Positions 42,762 through 50,585 of a stretch of DNA of 59,384 nt are shown here, piece by piece; positions within the stretch are counted from its first letter, which is position 1, and the number at the start of each line of letters is the position of its first letter. Under the pieces are notes generated by a model. The model made no database searches, was not told the origin of the DNA, and saw nothing but the letters and a program-made list of their open reading frames with translations. Made by a program: the position numbers and the translations under genes. Origin of the DNA: Acidovorax sp. MR-S7 (GTDB taxonomy: Bacteria; Pseudomonadota; Gammaproteobacteria; Burkholderiales; Burkholderiaceae_C); NCBI RefSeq assembly GCF_000400995.2, contig NZ_DF238984.1, forward strand, positions 1 to 59,384, given 5' to 3'.

Positions 42762-43499
42762 TCAGGCCATGCCCAACACCACGCGCCGTGCCATGGCGCC
42801 CTTCTTCTCGATCTTGGCGACCACCACCGCGCCGATCTCGCCCGTGCGCGCCACGTGCGTGCCGCCGCAGGGCTGCAGGTCGATCTGCGTGCCGGCGCTG
42901 CCCACGCGCACCGTGCGCACCACGCCCGTGCCGCGCGGGGGCTGCACGCTCATGCTCTTGACGAGCTGGGGGCTGGCGTCCAGCTCGGCGTCGGTGATCT
43001 CGCCGATGGCCACGGCGTGGTCCTCGGCCACCAGGCGGGCTATGGCGGCGGTGAGCTGGTCCTTGTCCAGCGCGCCGTCCATGTGGAAGTCCATGCGCGC
43101 GTAGTCCGGCGTGATCGAGCAGCCGTTCACCGGCTGCGCGACGATGTGGCACAGCAGGTGCGTGGTGGTGTGAAAGCGCATGAGCCGGTGGCGCCGCTCC
43201 CAGTCGATGCGCGCCGTCACCGCGTCGCCCGCCGCCAGGCCCAGGGCCTGCTCGGGTGCGGGCAGGTGCACGATGCCGGCCGTGGGCTGGCCGTCGGCAT
43301 CCTTGCCCTTGCGCGTGTCGGCGATGGGCAGCAGGCTGCCGTCCGCGCGCACCAGCACGCCGGCGTCGCCGGCCTGGCCTCCGCCCAGGGGGTAGAACAC
43401 GGTGCGGTCCAGCACCACGCCGCCGTCGGGCGTGAGCGCGGTGACGCGGGCGCTGCATTCGCGCAGGTAGCTGTCTTGGCGGAAGAGGTCGTGGGTCAT
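42762..43499 (-). CDS. Alanyl-tRNA editing protein AlaX, medium form
   Basis: A 245-residue free-standing editing domain related to the AlaRS C-terminal half. Zinc ligands are His110 and His114 in RFHTTTHLL and Cys211 and His215 in QPCGGTHVA. FYPLGGGQAGD near residue 36 is the conserved glycine-rich motif. It hydrolyses Ser or Gly from mischarged tRNA-Ala. The length fits AlaX-M. The start at 43499 precedes MTHDLFRQDSYLRECSA. Neighbours on both sides read unrelated functions. Confidence 0.94.
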   Translation of the reverse strand: MTHDLFRQDSYLRECSARVTALTPDGGVVLDRTVFYPLGGGQAGDAGVLVRADGSLLPIADTRKGKDADGQPTAGIVHLPAPEQALGLAAGDAVTARIDWERRHRLMRFHTTTHLLCHIVAQPVNGCSITPDYARMDFHMDGALDKDQLTAAIARLVAEDHAVAIGEITDAELDASPQLVKSMSVQPPRGTGVVRTVRVGSAGTQIDLQPCGGTHVARTGEIGAVVVAKIEKKGAMARRVVLGMA

Positions 43500-43530
43500 G
43501 GAAGGCGATGGTAGCGGGCGGGCCGCCAGG

Positions 43531-44322
43531 TCAGGCCTTGTTGGCCGGCATGGGCTGCGAACCCTGCAGCGCAGGACGGAAAACCATGTCCATCGCCTGC
43601 CGCAAGGCTTCGACGATGTGGCTCAGCTGGGCATCCAGGCGCGGCACGGGACCGCCCACACCGAGCGCGACGCCCTGGCCGTTCACAGGCAGGGGCAGTG
43701 GCATGGCCACCATGCCCGTCCCCGCAAAAACGCCGCCGCGCGAGACGGCAAAGCCGTAGCGGCGCGCCCATTCGAGCTGCTGCCGCACCTGCGGCCAGCG
43801 CACGGGCACGGTGATGCCGCGGCGCTCGCGCTGGGCCCGCCGCACGAGGGCGCGCACCGTGGCATCGTCCAGCCGGCTGAGAAGGGCCAGGCCGCTCGCC
43901 GAGGTACATATCGGGCGCAGCACACCCGGCTCGGTCATGACCACCTTGGGCCGCGCGTCCTGCGACACGATTTCGTAACGCACATAAGTGCCCAACTGCA
44001 CCGCGGCGATGGCGGTCTCGCCCGTCTGGCGGTGCAGCCAGGCGACGGTGCGGCGGATCAGCGGATGGGTGGATATGCCGTCGCCGCCCACCCAGCGCCC
44101 CAGGTGGGCGACGAGCGCCGTGGGCGCATATTCGGCGCTGCTGCGGTCGTGCATGACGTAGCCGCGCTGTATGAGCGTGGCCAGCAATGCCGCCGTACTG
44201 GATTGGGGATAGCCGGTGCGCTCGACGATTTCGCGCAAGGTGAGCGGCGTTTGCAGCTGGTCGAACAGCTCCAGCAGTTCGAGCACGCGCGCGGCGCTCT
44301 TGACCTCGGAAGGGGCGGGCAT
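43531..44322 (-). CDS. IclR family transcriptional regulator
   Basis: A 263-residue IclR. The winged HTH is at about 5-65 (SAARVLELLELFDQLQTPLT, TGYPQSSTAALLATLIQRGY). The effector domain is at about 80-250, including RPICTSASGLALLSRLDD with the conserved Ser/Thr-rich loop. It lies 3 bases downstream of the ICL/PEP-mutase-like gene. The divergent Bug and HpcH/HpaI genes are the likely rest of its regulon. Confidence 0.93.
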   Translation of the reverse strand: MPAPSEVKSAARVLELLELFDQLQTPLTLREIVERTGYPQSSTAALLATLIQRGYVMHDRSSAEYAPTALVAHLGRWVGGDGISTHPLIRRTVAWLHRQTGETAIAAVQLGTYVRYEIVSQDARPKVVMTEPGVLRPICTSASGLALLSRLDDATVRALVRRAQRERRGITVPVRWPQVRQQLEWARRYGFAVSRGGVFAGTGMVAMPLPLPVNGQGVALGVGGPVPRLDAQLSHIVEALRQAMDMVFRPALQGSQPMPANKA

Positions 44323-44325
44323 GGC

Positions 44326-45189
44326 TTATGGGGACGGCAGGAACGCTTCTTCGCAGCGCTGGATGGCCTCCAGGCCCAGCAGATGCTCGATGGCCGGCAC
44401 GCCCAGCGGCGCGACCGGCAGAGGGCCGTTCGCGCGCAGGGCGTCCAGATTGGCGCGCATGGCGCTGGCGGCCGTGGCCAGCGGCAACAGGGGGTGCGTG
44501 ATGACGCTGGCCAGGCCGTGGAACGAGCGCGCGTCTTGGGTGGCAGCCCAGCCCAGGCTGGAGATGAACACGGGCTTGCCGCCCATCGCGGCGCGCAATT
44601 CGCCCAGGAAAGCGTGGCGCGCCAGCACCGGGCTGATGATCTTGATGGCGTCGGCACCCGCGGCGGCATAGGCGCGGGCGCGGTGCAGGGCCTGGGCTTC
44701 GTCGCGGGCGTCGGTGCGGGCGACGATGAGCATCGCGGGGTCGCGCCGCGCATGCAAGGCCGCACGCAGCTTGCCGCAGGCTTCCTCCACGCTGACAAGG
44801 TCGCTGGAAGTGGAGATCAGCGGGCAGCGCTTCGGGCTGCGCTGGTCTTCCAGCGTGATCGATGCGACGCCTGCCTGCTCCAGGTCGGCCACCGTCCGCA
44901 TGACATTGATCGCATTGCCATAGCCGTTGTCGGCGTCGGCCAGGACGGGAATGGAAACGCGCCGCGCGACGTGGCGGCAGGCCGTGACCATCTCGGTGGC
45001 GGTGTACAGCTCGGCATCGGGCTGGCCCAGGAGGGAGGCGGAAACGCCGAAGCCTGAAACCACCACGGCCTCGAACCCGCTGGCCTGGACCAGCAGTGCG
45101 CTGAGTGCATCGAAGCAGCCGGGGACGACGAGGGGCGTGTCGCTTCGCAAACGCTCGCGCAGTGCGCTCCGTGCGGCGGAAGAGGTCAT
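44326..45189 (-). CDS. Isocitrate lyase / PEP mutase superfamily protein (oxaloacetate decarboxylase-like)
   Basis: A 287-residue TIM-barrel protein. VVPGCFDALSALL opens the fold. VLADADNGYGNAINVMRTV carries the Mg-binding aspartates, and ASITLEDQ is followed by SPKRCPLI. Superfamily lyases usually show K-(K/R)-C-G-H at this loop; here Cys is kept but Gly-His is replaced by Pro-Leu, so lyase chemistry may be altered. Relatives cleave or decarboxylate 2- or 3-carbon-branched acids. The ATG at 45189 has an AGGAGACC ribosome site. It forms a two-gene unit with iclR. Confidence 0.87.
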   Translation of the reverse strand: MTSSAARSALRERLRSDTPLVVPGCFDALSALLVQASGFEAVVVSGFGVSASLLGQPDAELYTATEMVTACRHVARRVSIPVLADADNGYGNAINVMRTVADLEQAGVASITLEDQRSPKRCPLISTSSDLVSVEEACGKLRAALHARRDPAMLIVARTDARDEAQALHRARAYAAAGADAIKIISPVLARHAFLGELRAAMGGKPVFISSLGWAATQDARSFHGLASVITHPLLPLATAASAMRANLDALRANGPLPVAPLGVPAIEHLLGLEAIQRCEEAFLPSP

Positions 45190-45270
45190 GCAGGTCTCCT
45201 GAAATTTGCGCCGAGCGTAGCCGCAGGGCGGGAGGGCGCGCAATGCCCGCGTCGAGTACGGCGGGGCGCA

Positions 45271-45286
45271 TTCCATGGATGTGGAA
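45271..45286. promoter_or_regulatory. Candidate IclR-type operator TTCCA-N6-TGGAA
   Basis: The inverted pair TTCCA (45271-45275) and TGGAA (45282-45286) lies in the 192-base divergent gap between the ICL-like and Bug genes. IclR-family operators commonly contain TGGAA/TTCCA half sites, so this may be the control site of the cluster. Confidence 0.4.
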
Positions 45287-45381
45287 CCGCGGGGCCGAGC
45301 CACCGTTCTGCATCTTGCTGCGGCAGGCAGGTGTGTGATCTATTCGCCATCGTGCAATACGCGACACAAGGAGACTGGCAC

Positions 45382-46362
45382 ATGGCAGGACATATGGCGA
45401 AATGGTGGATGGCGGCGGCAGGCTTGGTGGCGGGGCTGCATTCGGCGGGCTGGGCACAGGAACAGGCCTGGCCGCAGCGTGCCATCCGCATCATCGTTCC
45501 CTTCGCGGGCGGCAGCGGCTCCGACGCCACGGCACGCTACTACGCGGAGAAGATGGCCCCGATGCTGGGGCAGCCGATCATCGTGGAGAACAAGCCCGGT
45601 GCCGACGGGGCCATCGGCATGGCGGCCGCCAAGGCCGCACCGGCGGACGGGTACACCCTGGTGCAGGGCGGCATTTCGCCCTCGGTCGTGAACGCGGTGC
45701 TGGTCAAGGACCTTCCCTACGATCCCGTGAAGGATTTCGTGCCTCTGCTGGGCTACGGGCGCAACATGAATGTGCTGGTGACGGGGCCCGGCTCGCCCCA
45801 TGCCGATCTCTCCAGCGTACTCCGGCGCGCCCGCGAAGGAGACGTGCCGCTCAACGTGGGCACGTTCTCCACCACGCTGAGCCTTGCCGTGTCGTGGCTT
45901 GCCAGTGCCACGCAGTCGAAATTCACCAATATTCCCTACAAGGGGCAGGCCCAGGTGCTGACCGACGTGATGGGCGGGCAGGTCGATCTGGGCCTGGTGG
46001 ACCTGGGGGGCGCCTCCACGCTGATCCGCAACGGGAAAGTGCGTGCGCTGGCGGTGACAGGGGAGCAGCGCAGCCCGGACTTTCCCCAGGTGCCCACGGT
46101 GCAGGAAAGCGGGGCGCAGGACTATGTGCTCTACAGCTGGAATGCCTTCTTCGTGCGCTCCGAGACGCCCGAGCACATCCGGACCAGGCTGGCACAGGCC
46201 ATCCGCGCGGTGATGGTTGCCCCCGAGACGGTGGAGAAGTTCTACCGCCCCAAGGGGACGGAAGGCGTGCCTCTCGCCGCCGACAGGATGCGTGCCTTGC
46301 AGCTCGAGGAAATCGAGCGCTTCCGCAAGATCGCCCAATCCGTCGCGCCGGCAGCCCGTTGA
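45382..46362 (+). CDS. Bug family tripartite tricarboxylate transporter substrate-binding protein
   Basis: A 326-residue receptor with a signal peptide at about 1-25 (ends GWAQ). Bug motifs are IRIIVPFAGGSGSDATARYY, IIVENKPGADGAIGM, LPYDPVKDFVPL and FPQVPTVQESG. I chose the ATG at 45382 because AAGGAGA lies 8 bases upstream and the signal peptide follows; an in-frame ATG at 45331 is unsupported. It is followed after 5 bases by an HpcH/HpaI aldolase, so the receptor probably captures the acid or its precursor. Confidence 0.93.
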   Translation: MAGHMAKWWMAAAGLVAGLHSAGWAQEQAWPQRAIRIIVPFAGGSGSDATARYYAEKMAPMLGQPIIVENKPGADGAIGMAAAKAAPADGYTLVQGGISPSVVNAVLVKDLPYDPVKDFVPLLGYGRNMNVLVTGPGSPHADLSSVLRRAREGDVPLNVGTFSTTLSLAVSWLASATQSKFTNIPYKGQAQVLTDVMGGQVDLGLVDLGGASTLIRNGKVRALAVTGEQRSPDFPQVPTVQESGAQDYVLYSWNAFFVRSETPEHIRTRLAQAIRAVMVAPETVEKFYRPKGTEGVPLAADRMRALQLEEIERFRKIAQSVAPAAR

Positions 46363-46367
46363 CAGCC

Positions 46368-47162
46368 ATGTTCCCAGCGCCCAATCCCCTGCGGGTCAAG
46401 CTGCTCGCCGGCGAGCCGATCGCCGGCATCTATATCCAGACGAACAGTCCGGACTGCGTGGAGCTGGCCGCCGCCGCCGGCCTCGACTACGTGATCCTCG
46501 ATGAGGAGCACGGCTCTTTCGGCATGGATGCCGTCGTGCACATGATCCGCGCCGCGGAGGCGAGCGGCATCGTTCCCATCGTGCGCGTGCCGCAGGTCTG
46601 CGCCACCGCCGTGCGGCGTGCCGTGGAGGCAGGGGCGCTGGGCGTGTACGTGCCTGACGTGCGCTCGGCGGCGCAGGCGCGTGCCATGGTGGCGGCGGCG
46701 AAGTTTGGCGCCCCTGCCGCAGGGCAGCGCCGCGGCGCCTGTCCCACCGTGCGCTCTGCGCGTGGCAAAGGGGCCGCGCAGTGGGAGGACTATGCGCGCT
46801 GGTGCGACGAGAACCTCATGGTGGCCCTGCTGATCGAGAGCGGCGAAGGGCTGGCCGCGCTCGACCAGATTCTGGCGGTGCCTGGCATCGACACCATCGT
46901 GCTGGGGCGCTTCGATCTCGTTCAGGAGATGGCGCTGGAAGGCGGGCGCTATGGGCCGGCGATGAATGCCCTGTTCGATGATTTCGCACGCAAGGCCGAT
47001 GCGGCGGGCGTGCCGTATGTCGCCAGGTGGGACACCGGTGCGGCGGACTCTGCCCGCCAGTGCGCGCAGGCGCTTGACCGTGGCGCGCGAATCTTCAACG
47101 TGGGATCCGACCGGGAACTGATGCTGCGCGCGTTTCGCGGTGCGCTGGCGTCGTTGCGCTAG
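46368..47162 (+). CDS. HpcH/HpaI aldolase family protein
   Basis: A 264-residue class II pyruvate aldolase fold. GLDYVILDEEHGSFGMDAV carries the conserved His. IVPIVRVPQV has the carboxylate-binding Arg. IESGEGLAALDQI (Glu) and VLGRFDLVQEM (Asp) form the metal site. Members such as HpaI and macrophomate-synthase-like enzymes split 4-hydroxy-2-oxo acids to pyruvate and an aldehyde. It is co-transcribed with the Bug gene. A stretch AGQRRGACPTVRSARG replaces the usual G-x-R-G loop but keeps the arginines. Confidence 0.9.
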   Translation: MFPAPNPLRVKLLAGEPIAGIYIQTNSPDCVELAAAAGLDYVILDEEHGSFGMDAVVHMIRAAEASGIVPIVRVPQVCATAVRRAVEAGALGVYVPDVRSAAQARAMVAAAKFGAPAAGQRRGACPTVRSARGKGAAQWEDYARWCDENLMVALLIESGEGLAALDQILAVPGIDTIVLGRFDLVQEMALEGGRYGPAMNALFDDFARKADAAGVPYVARWDTGAADSARQCAQALDRGARIFNVGSDRELMLRAFRGALASLR

Positions 47163-47230
47163 CGGCGGACGCGGGGCGGTGGCGCCCCTGGCCTGCGCGA
47201 CTGCCGTATTGCTGGGCTTAACATCCGCGC

Positions 47231-48061
47231 ATGCCCCATCCCTCCCGTTTCTGGTCCGACCTGTCCACGCACGATTTTTCCGAGGCCATGGCCTTGGGCC
47301 TCGCGGCGCGGACGGTGGCGGTGCTGCCCGTGGCCGCCGTGGAGCAGCACGGCCCGCACCTGCCGCTGCACGTGGACGCCACGCTGCTGCAGGGCGTGAT
47401 CGGCGCGGCGCTGCCGCTGCTGCCGGCCGATCTGCCGGTGCTGTTCCTGCCGCCTATGACCGTGGGGCTGTCGACAGAGCATCTCTCTTATCCCGGCACG
47501 CTCACGCTCTCGCCCGCCACGCTGATCGCGCTGTGGTGCGAGCTGGGCGCCTGCGTGGAGCGCGCGGGGGTGAAGAAGCTGCTGCTGTTCAACGGCCACG
47601 GCGGCAACGTGGCGGCCATGGACATCGTGGCGCGCGAGCTGCGCCAGCGCCACGGGCTGCTGGTGTACAGCGCGAGCTGGTTCAGCCTGCCGCTGCCCGA
47701 CAAGGTGCAGGGCCTCTTCAGCGCCGCGGAGCACCGCTTCGGCATCCACGGCGGGGAGATCGAGACGTCGATGATGCTGCACCTCGCGCCGCGCACGGTG
47801 CGCATGGAGCGCGCGCGCGACTGGCGCTCCACCTCGCAGGACCGCGCCGAGGCGCACGCCATCCTGGGCAACGGCAAGAGCGCCAAGATGGGCTGGGCCA
47901 TGGAGGACTACCACCCGGCCGGCGCCGTGGGCAACGCGGCTGCGGCCACGGCCGACAAGGGCCGCGCGGTGGTGCAGGCGGCGGGCGAGGCGCTGGCACG
48001 GCTGTTGGGCGAGTTGCATGCGCTGCCGCCGGAGACGGTGGCGGACGGCTACATTGGATAA
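47231..48061 (+). CDS. Creatininase family protein (metal-dependent amidohydrolase)
   Basis: A 276-residue creatininase-fold protein. VAAVEQHGPHLPLHVDATL supplies the E/H/D metal ligands. LFNGHGGNVAAM and GIHGGEIETSMML complete the binuclear site. The family includes creatinine amidohydrolase, FAPy deformylase and mycofactocin peptidase MftE, so the substrate is uncertain. The ATG at 47231 follows the aldolase by 68 bases on the same strand. It ends 12 bases before the AAA-ATPase gene. Confidence 0.9.
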   Translation: MPHPSRFWSDLSTHDFSEAMALGLAARTVAVLPVAAVEQHGPHLPLHVDATLLQGVIGAALPLLPADLPVLFLPPMTVGLSTEHLSYPGTLTLSPATLIALWCELGACVERAGVKKLLLFNGHGGNVAAMDIVARELRQRHGLLVYSASWFSLPLPDKVQGLFSAAEHRFGIHGGEIETSMMLHLAPRTVRMERARDWRSTSQDRAEAHAILGNGKSAKMGWAMEDYHPAGAVGNAAAATADKGRAVVQAAGEALARLLGELHALPPETVADGYIG

Positions 48062-48073
48062 AAGAGAGTGGTC

Positions 48074-49267
48074 ATGCAAATCGAATTCATTCGGCTCAAG
48101 AATTTCCGTGCGTTTCGGGATGTGACGCTGCGCGACATCCCCCGGTTTTGCGTGCTGGTGGGGGCCAATGGCACAGGCAAGAGCACTTTGTTTTCGGTGT
48201 TTGCCTTTTTGCGCGATGCGATGAGCAGCAATGTCACCGCGGCGTTGGGCCGGCTGGGCGGCAGCCGTGGCTTGGCGGAGGTTCGCAGCCGTGGCACGGC
48301 GGGGCCCATCGAAATCGAGATCAAGTTGCGCACGACGCTGGCCGAAGGGCGGTCGCGTCTCATCACGTATGAGTTGCGGATCGATGAGCGGGATGGCCGG
48401 GCGGTGGTTGAAAGGGAGATTCTCCAGTACCGGCGCGGCAGCAGCGGCAAGCCTTGGCGGTTCTTGGATTTTTCCAACGGCACGGGCGAGGCGGTGACGA
48501 ATGAAATGGAGAATGTGCAGGACGAAACGCAGTTGCGGCGTGAGCAGCAGACCCTCAAGAGCCCGGATATCCTGGCGATCAAGGGGTTGGCGCAGTTCGA
48601 GCGTTTTCCTGCGGTGGTTGCGTTGGGCAACTTGATCGAGAACTGGCATCTGTCGGACTTTCACATCAGCCGCGCGCGGCCTGAGGCCGAGGCTGGCTAT
48701 GCGGAGCATCTCTCGCGCGAGGGTGAGAATCTGTCGCTCGTGGTGGAGTACCTGTACCGCCACCACCCCACGGTGTTCGCCGCCATCTTGGACAGGTTGC
48801 AATCCCGTGTGCCCGGTGTGACGAAGGTAGAGGCCAAGACGACTGAAGAGGGCCGGGTTCTTCTCAAGTTCCAGGACGGGGCGTTCGAGGACCCTTTCCT
48901 GGCGCGTTATGTGTCGGACGGCACGATCAAGATGCTTGCCTACCTCGTGCTTTTGTTCGATCCGGTGCCGCACCCATTGCTGTGCGTCGAGGAGCCCGAG
49001 AACCAGTTGTACCCGTCCTTGCTCTGGGATCTGGCCGAAGAGTTCCGCTCTTATGCCTTGCGCGGGGGCCAGGTATTCGTGACCACCCATTCGCCCGACT
49101 TTCTCAATGCCGTGCAGTTGGAGGAGGTGTTCTGGCTCGTCAAGCGCGAGGGGTACACCAGCGTTCATCGCGCATCGGATGATCCACAGCTGGCTGCCTA
49201 CATGGAGCAGGGCGACCAGATGGGCTACCTGTGGAAGCAAGGGTTGTTCGGGGGAGCCAATCCGTGA
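48074..49267 (+). CDS. AAA family ATPase (AAA_15/AAA_21, OLD-like) of a putative defence pair
   Basis: A 397-residue ABC/SMC-like ATPase. IEFIRLKNFRAFRDVTLRDI precedes Walker A GANGTGKST at 30-38. A helical insert follows, then LARYVSDGTIKMLAYLVLLF (signature), PLLCVEEPENQLYP (Walker B) and VFVTTHSPDFLN (H-loop). I prefer the ATG at 48074, six bases after AAAGAGAG; a GTG at 48068 is the alternative. It is coupled to a DUF4276 gene by a GTGA overlap. Codon use looks less GC3-biased than its neighbours (TTG, GTT and CGT are frequent), hinting at transfer. Confidence 0.88.
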   Translation: MQIEFIRLKNFRAFRDVTLRDIPRFCVLVGANGTGKSTLFSVFAFLRDAMSSNVTAALGRLGGSRGLAEVRSRGTAGPIEIEIKLRTTLAEGRSRLITYELRIDERDGRAVVEREILQYRRGSSGKPWRFLDFSNGTGEAVTNEMENVQDETQLRREQQTLKSPDILAIKGLAQFERFPAVVALGNLIENWHLSDFHISRARPEAEAGYAEHLSREGENLSLVVEYLYRHHPTVFAAILDRLQSRVPGVTKVEAKTTEEGRVLLKFQDGAFEDPFLARYVSDGTIKMLAYLVLLFDPVPHPLLCVEEPENQLYPSLLWDLAEEFRSYALRGGQVFVTTHSPDFLNAVQLEEVFWLVKREGYTSVHRASDDPQLAAYMEQGDQMGYLWKQGLFGGANP

Positions 49268-49824
49268 TCGAGCACGTGGTGTTCCTGCTGGAGGAACCGT
49301 CTGCGCGTGATTTTCTGGAAGCGGTACTACCGGCAGCCGCGCCCGGCGGCATCCAGGTGCATTTCATGGTGTTCGAGGGCAAGCAGGATCTGGAGCGACA
49401 GCTGCCCCGCAAGCTGCGCGGCTGGCTGCGCCCGCACACCCGGTTCATCGTCATGCGAGATCAGGACAGTGGGGATTGCAAGCTCATCAAGCAAAGGCTG
49501 CGGCAGCTGTGTGTGGATGCCGGACGGCCGGACGCAGTGATCCGCATCGCATGCCGTGAGTTGGAAGCTTTTTTTGTGGGGGACTGGGCGGCCGTGGCCG
49601 AGGCGTTCCATAAGCCCGCGCTGGCAGCGCAGGCGCGTTTGGCCAAGTACCGGGCTCCTGATGTGCTTGAGAGTCCATCGCGTGAGTTGATGAAACACGT
49701 GCCCGGGTATCAGAAGCGTGACGGCGCACGGCGTATCTCCCGCTGCCTGCAGCCGCAGCGCAATGCGTCGGGCAGCTATGCCGTGCTTTGGCGGACTTTG
49801 CTGGGGTTGATCCAGGCGCGGTAG
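49264..49824 (+). CDS. DUF4276 family protein (TOPRIM-like) coupled to the AAA ATPase
   Basis: A 186-residue protein starting at GTG 49264, which overlaps the ATPase stop (GTGA). It has a TOPRIM-like order of acidic motifs: FLLEEPSARDFL with Glu10/Glu11, IVMRDQDSGDCK with Asp66, Asp68 and Asp71, and the DUF4276 signature RIACRELEAFFVGDW. ATPases of this type paired with TOPRIM-like partners occur in phage-defence systems such as PARIS and OLD/Gabija-like pairs. The partner here would be the nuclease or effector (inference). The remaining C-terminus is basic. Confidence 0.82.
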   Translation: MIEHVVFLLEEPSARDFLEAVLPAAAPGGIQVHFMVFEGKQDLERQLPRKLRGWLRPHTRFIVMRDQDSGDCKLIKQRLRQLCVDAGRPDAVIRIACRELEAFFVGDWAAVAEAFHKPALAAQARLAKYRAPDVLESPSRELMKHVPGYQKRDGARRISRCLQPQRNASGSYAVLWRTLLGLIQAR

Positions 49825-49840
49825 CGGGTCGTTGGCTGCG

Positions 49841-50512
49841 TTAGGCGTGCGTCGCCCAGCCCCGGTGCTCGTCCGTGTCCAGGTGCGGCAGGGTGTTGAA
49901 GGTCTGCAGCATCAGGCGCTTCGGGCTGATGCTGAATTCCGTCACCGCGCTGTTACGGATGCGCATGTTCAGCGCGATGGTGGCCTCGGGCGGGGTTGAG
50001 AGCACCAGGCCCACGGCGGTGGAGATGGGGCCGCCGCTGGAGACCAGCAGCACGTTCTGCCCCGCATGGCGCTGGCGCACGTGTTCCAGCGCGTCGCGCA
50101 CGCCGCCGGAGAATTCCACCCAGCTCGGCATGCCGGCGGGGCTGATGGTGCCGGCCATCCACTGCGCCAGCGCGTCGCACAGCAGGCGGAAGTGCTGGCG
50201 GTACAGCTCGGGCGTATCGGGCCGGGGCAGCGGCGCGGGGTGGATGGCGTGGATCAGGGCATGGCTGTCGTATTCGTTCAGGCCGGGCAGGCACAGCGGC
50301 TCGGGCGCGGCCTGCAGGCCTTCGGCGATGCCCTCGAACGTCTGCGCGTGGCGGCGCAGCGTGCCGCTGAGCACGGCGTCGAAGCGCAGGCCGCGCTCGC
50401 GCCAATAAGTGCCCAGGCGCACCGCCTGCTCGCGGCCGCGCGCGCTCAGCTGGTCGTAGTCGTCCGCGCCGAACGAGGCCTGGCCGTGGCGCACGAGGTA
50501 GAGGGTTCCCAT
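49841..50512 (-). CDS. Histidine phosphatase superfamily protein with a substituted second motif
   Basis: A 223-residue protein beginning MGTLYLVRHGQASFGADDYD, with the RHG motif at residues 8-10 (phospho-acceptor His9). The C-terminal motif that normally reads (S/A)HGG is VSSGGPIST, so the second catalytic His appears replaced by Ser. LNEYDSHAL in the middle offers the usual acid. It may be an altered phosphatase, or the His may come from elsewhere. It is convergent to the DUF4276 gene and 70 bases downstream of the PRISE-like gene. Confidence 0.85.
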   Translation of the reverse strand: MGTLYLVRHGQASFGADDYDQLSARGREQAVRLGTYWRERGLRFDAVLSGTLRRHAQTFEGIAEGLQAAPEPLCLPGLNEYDSHALIHAIHPAPLPRPDTPELYRQHFRLLCDALAQWMAGTISPAGMPSWVEFSGGVRDALEHVRQRHAGQNVLLVSSGGPISTAVGLVLSTPPEATIALNMRIRNSAVTEFSISPKRLMLQTFNTLPHLDTDEHRGWATHA

Positions 50513-50525
50513 GGGCCGCGATTGT

Positions 50526-50585
50526 GGCCAAAAGGTCCGCCAGCGCTTGTCACGCGGGTGACCTGAGCTATGGTTTTGGTAGCTA
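50526..50585 (+). repeat. Palindromic repeat family A, degenerate copy R13
   Basis: GGCCAAAAGGTCCGCCAGCG then CTTG match the left half. The right arm is replaced by GTCAC-gcgg-GTGAC and the end reads GAGCTATGGTTTTGGTAGCT. It contains the stop codon of the following minus-strand gene (complement of 50583-50585). Confidence 0.6.
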
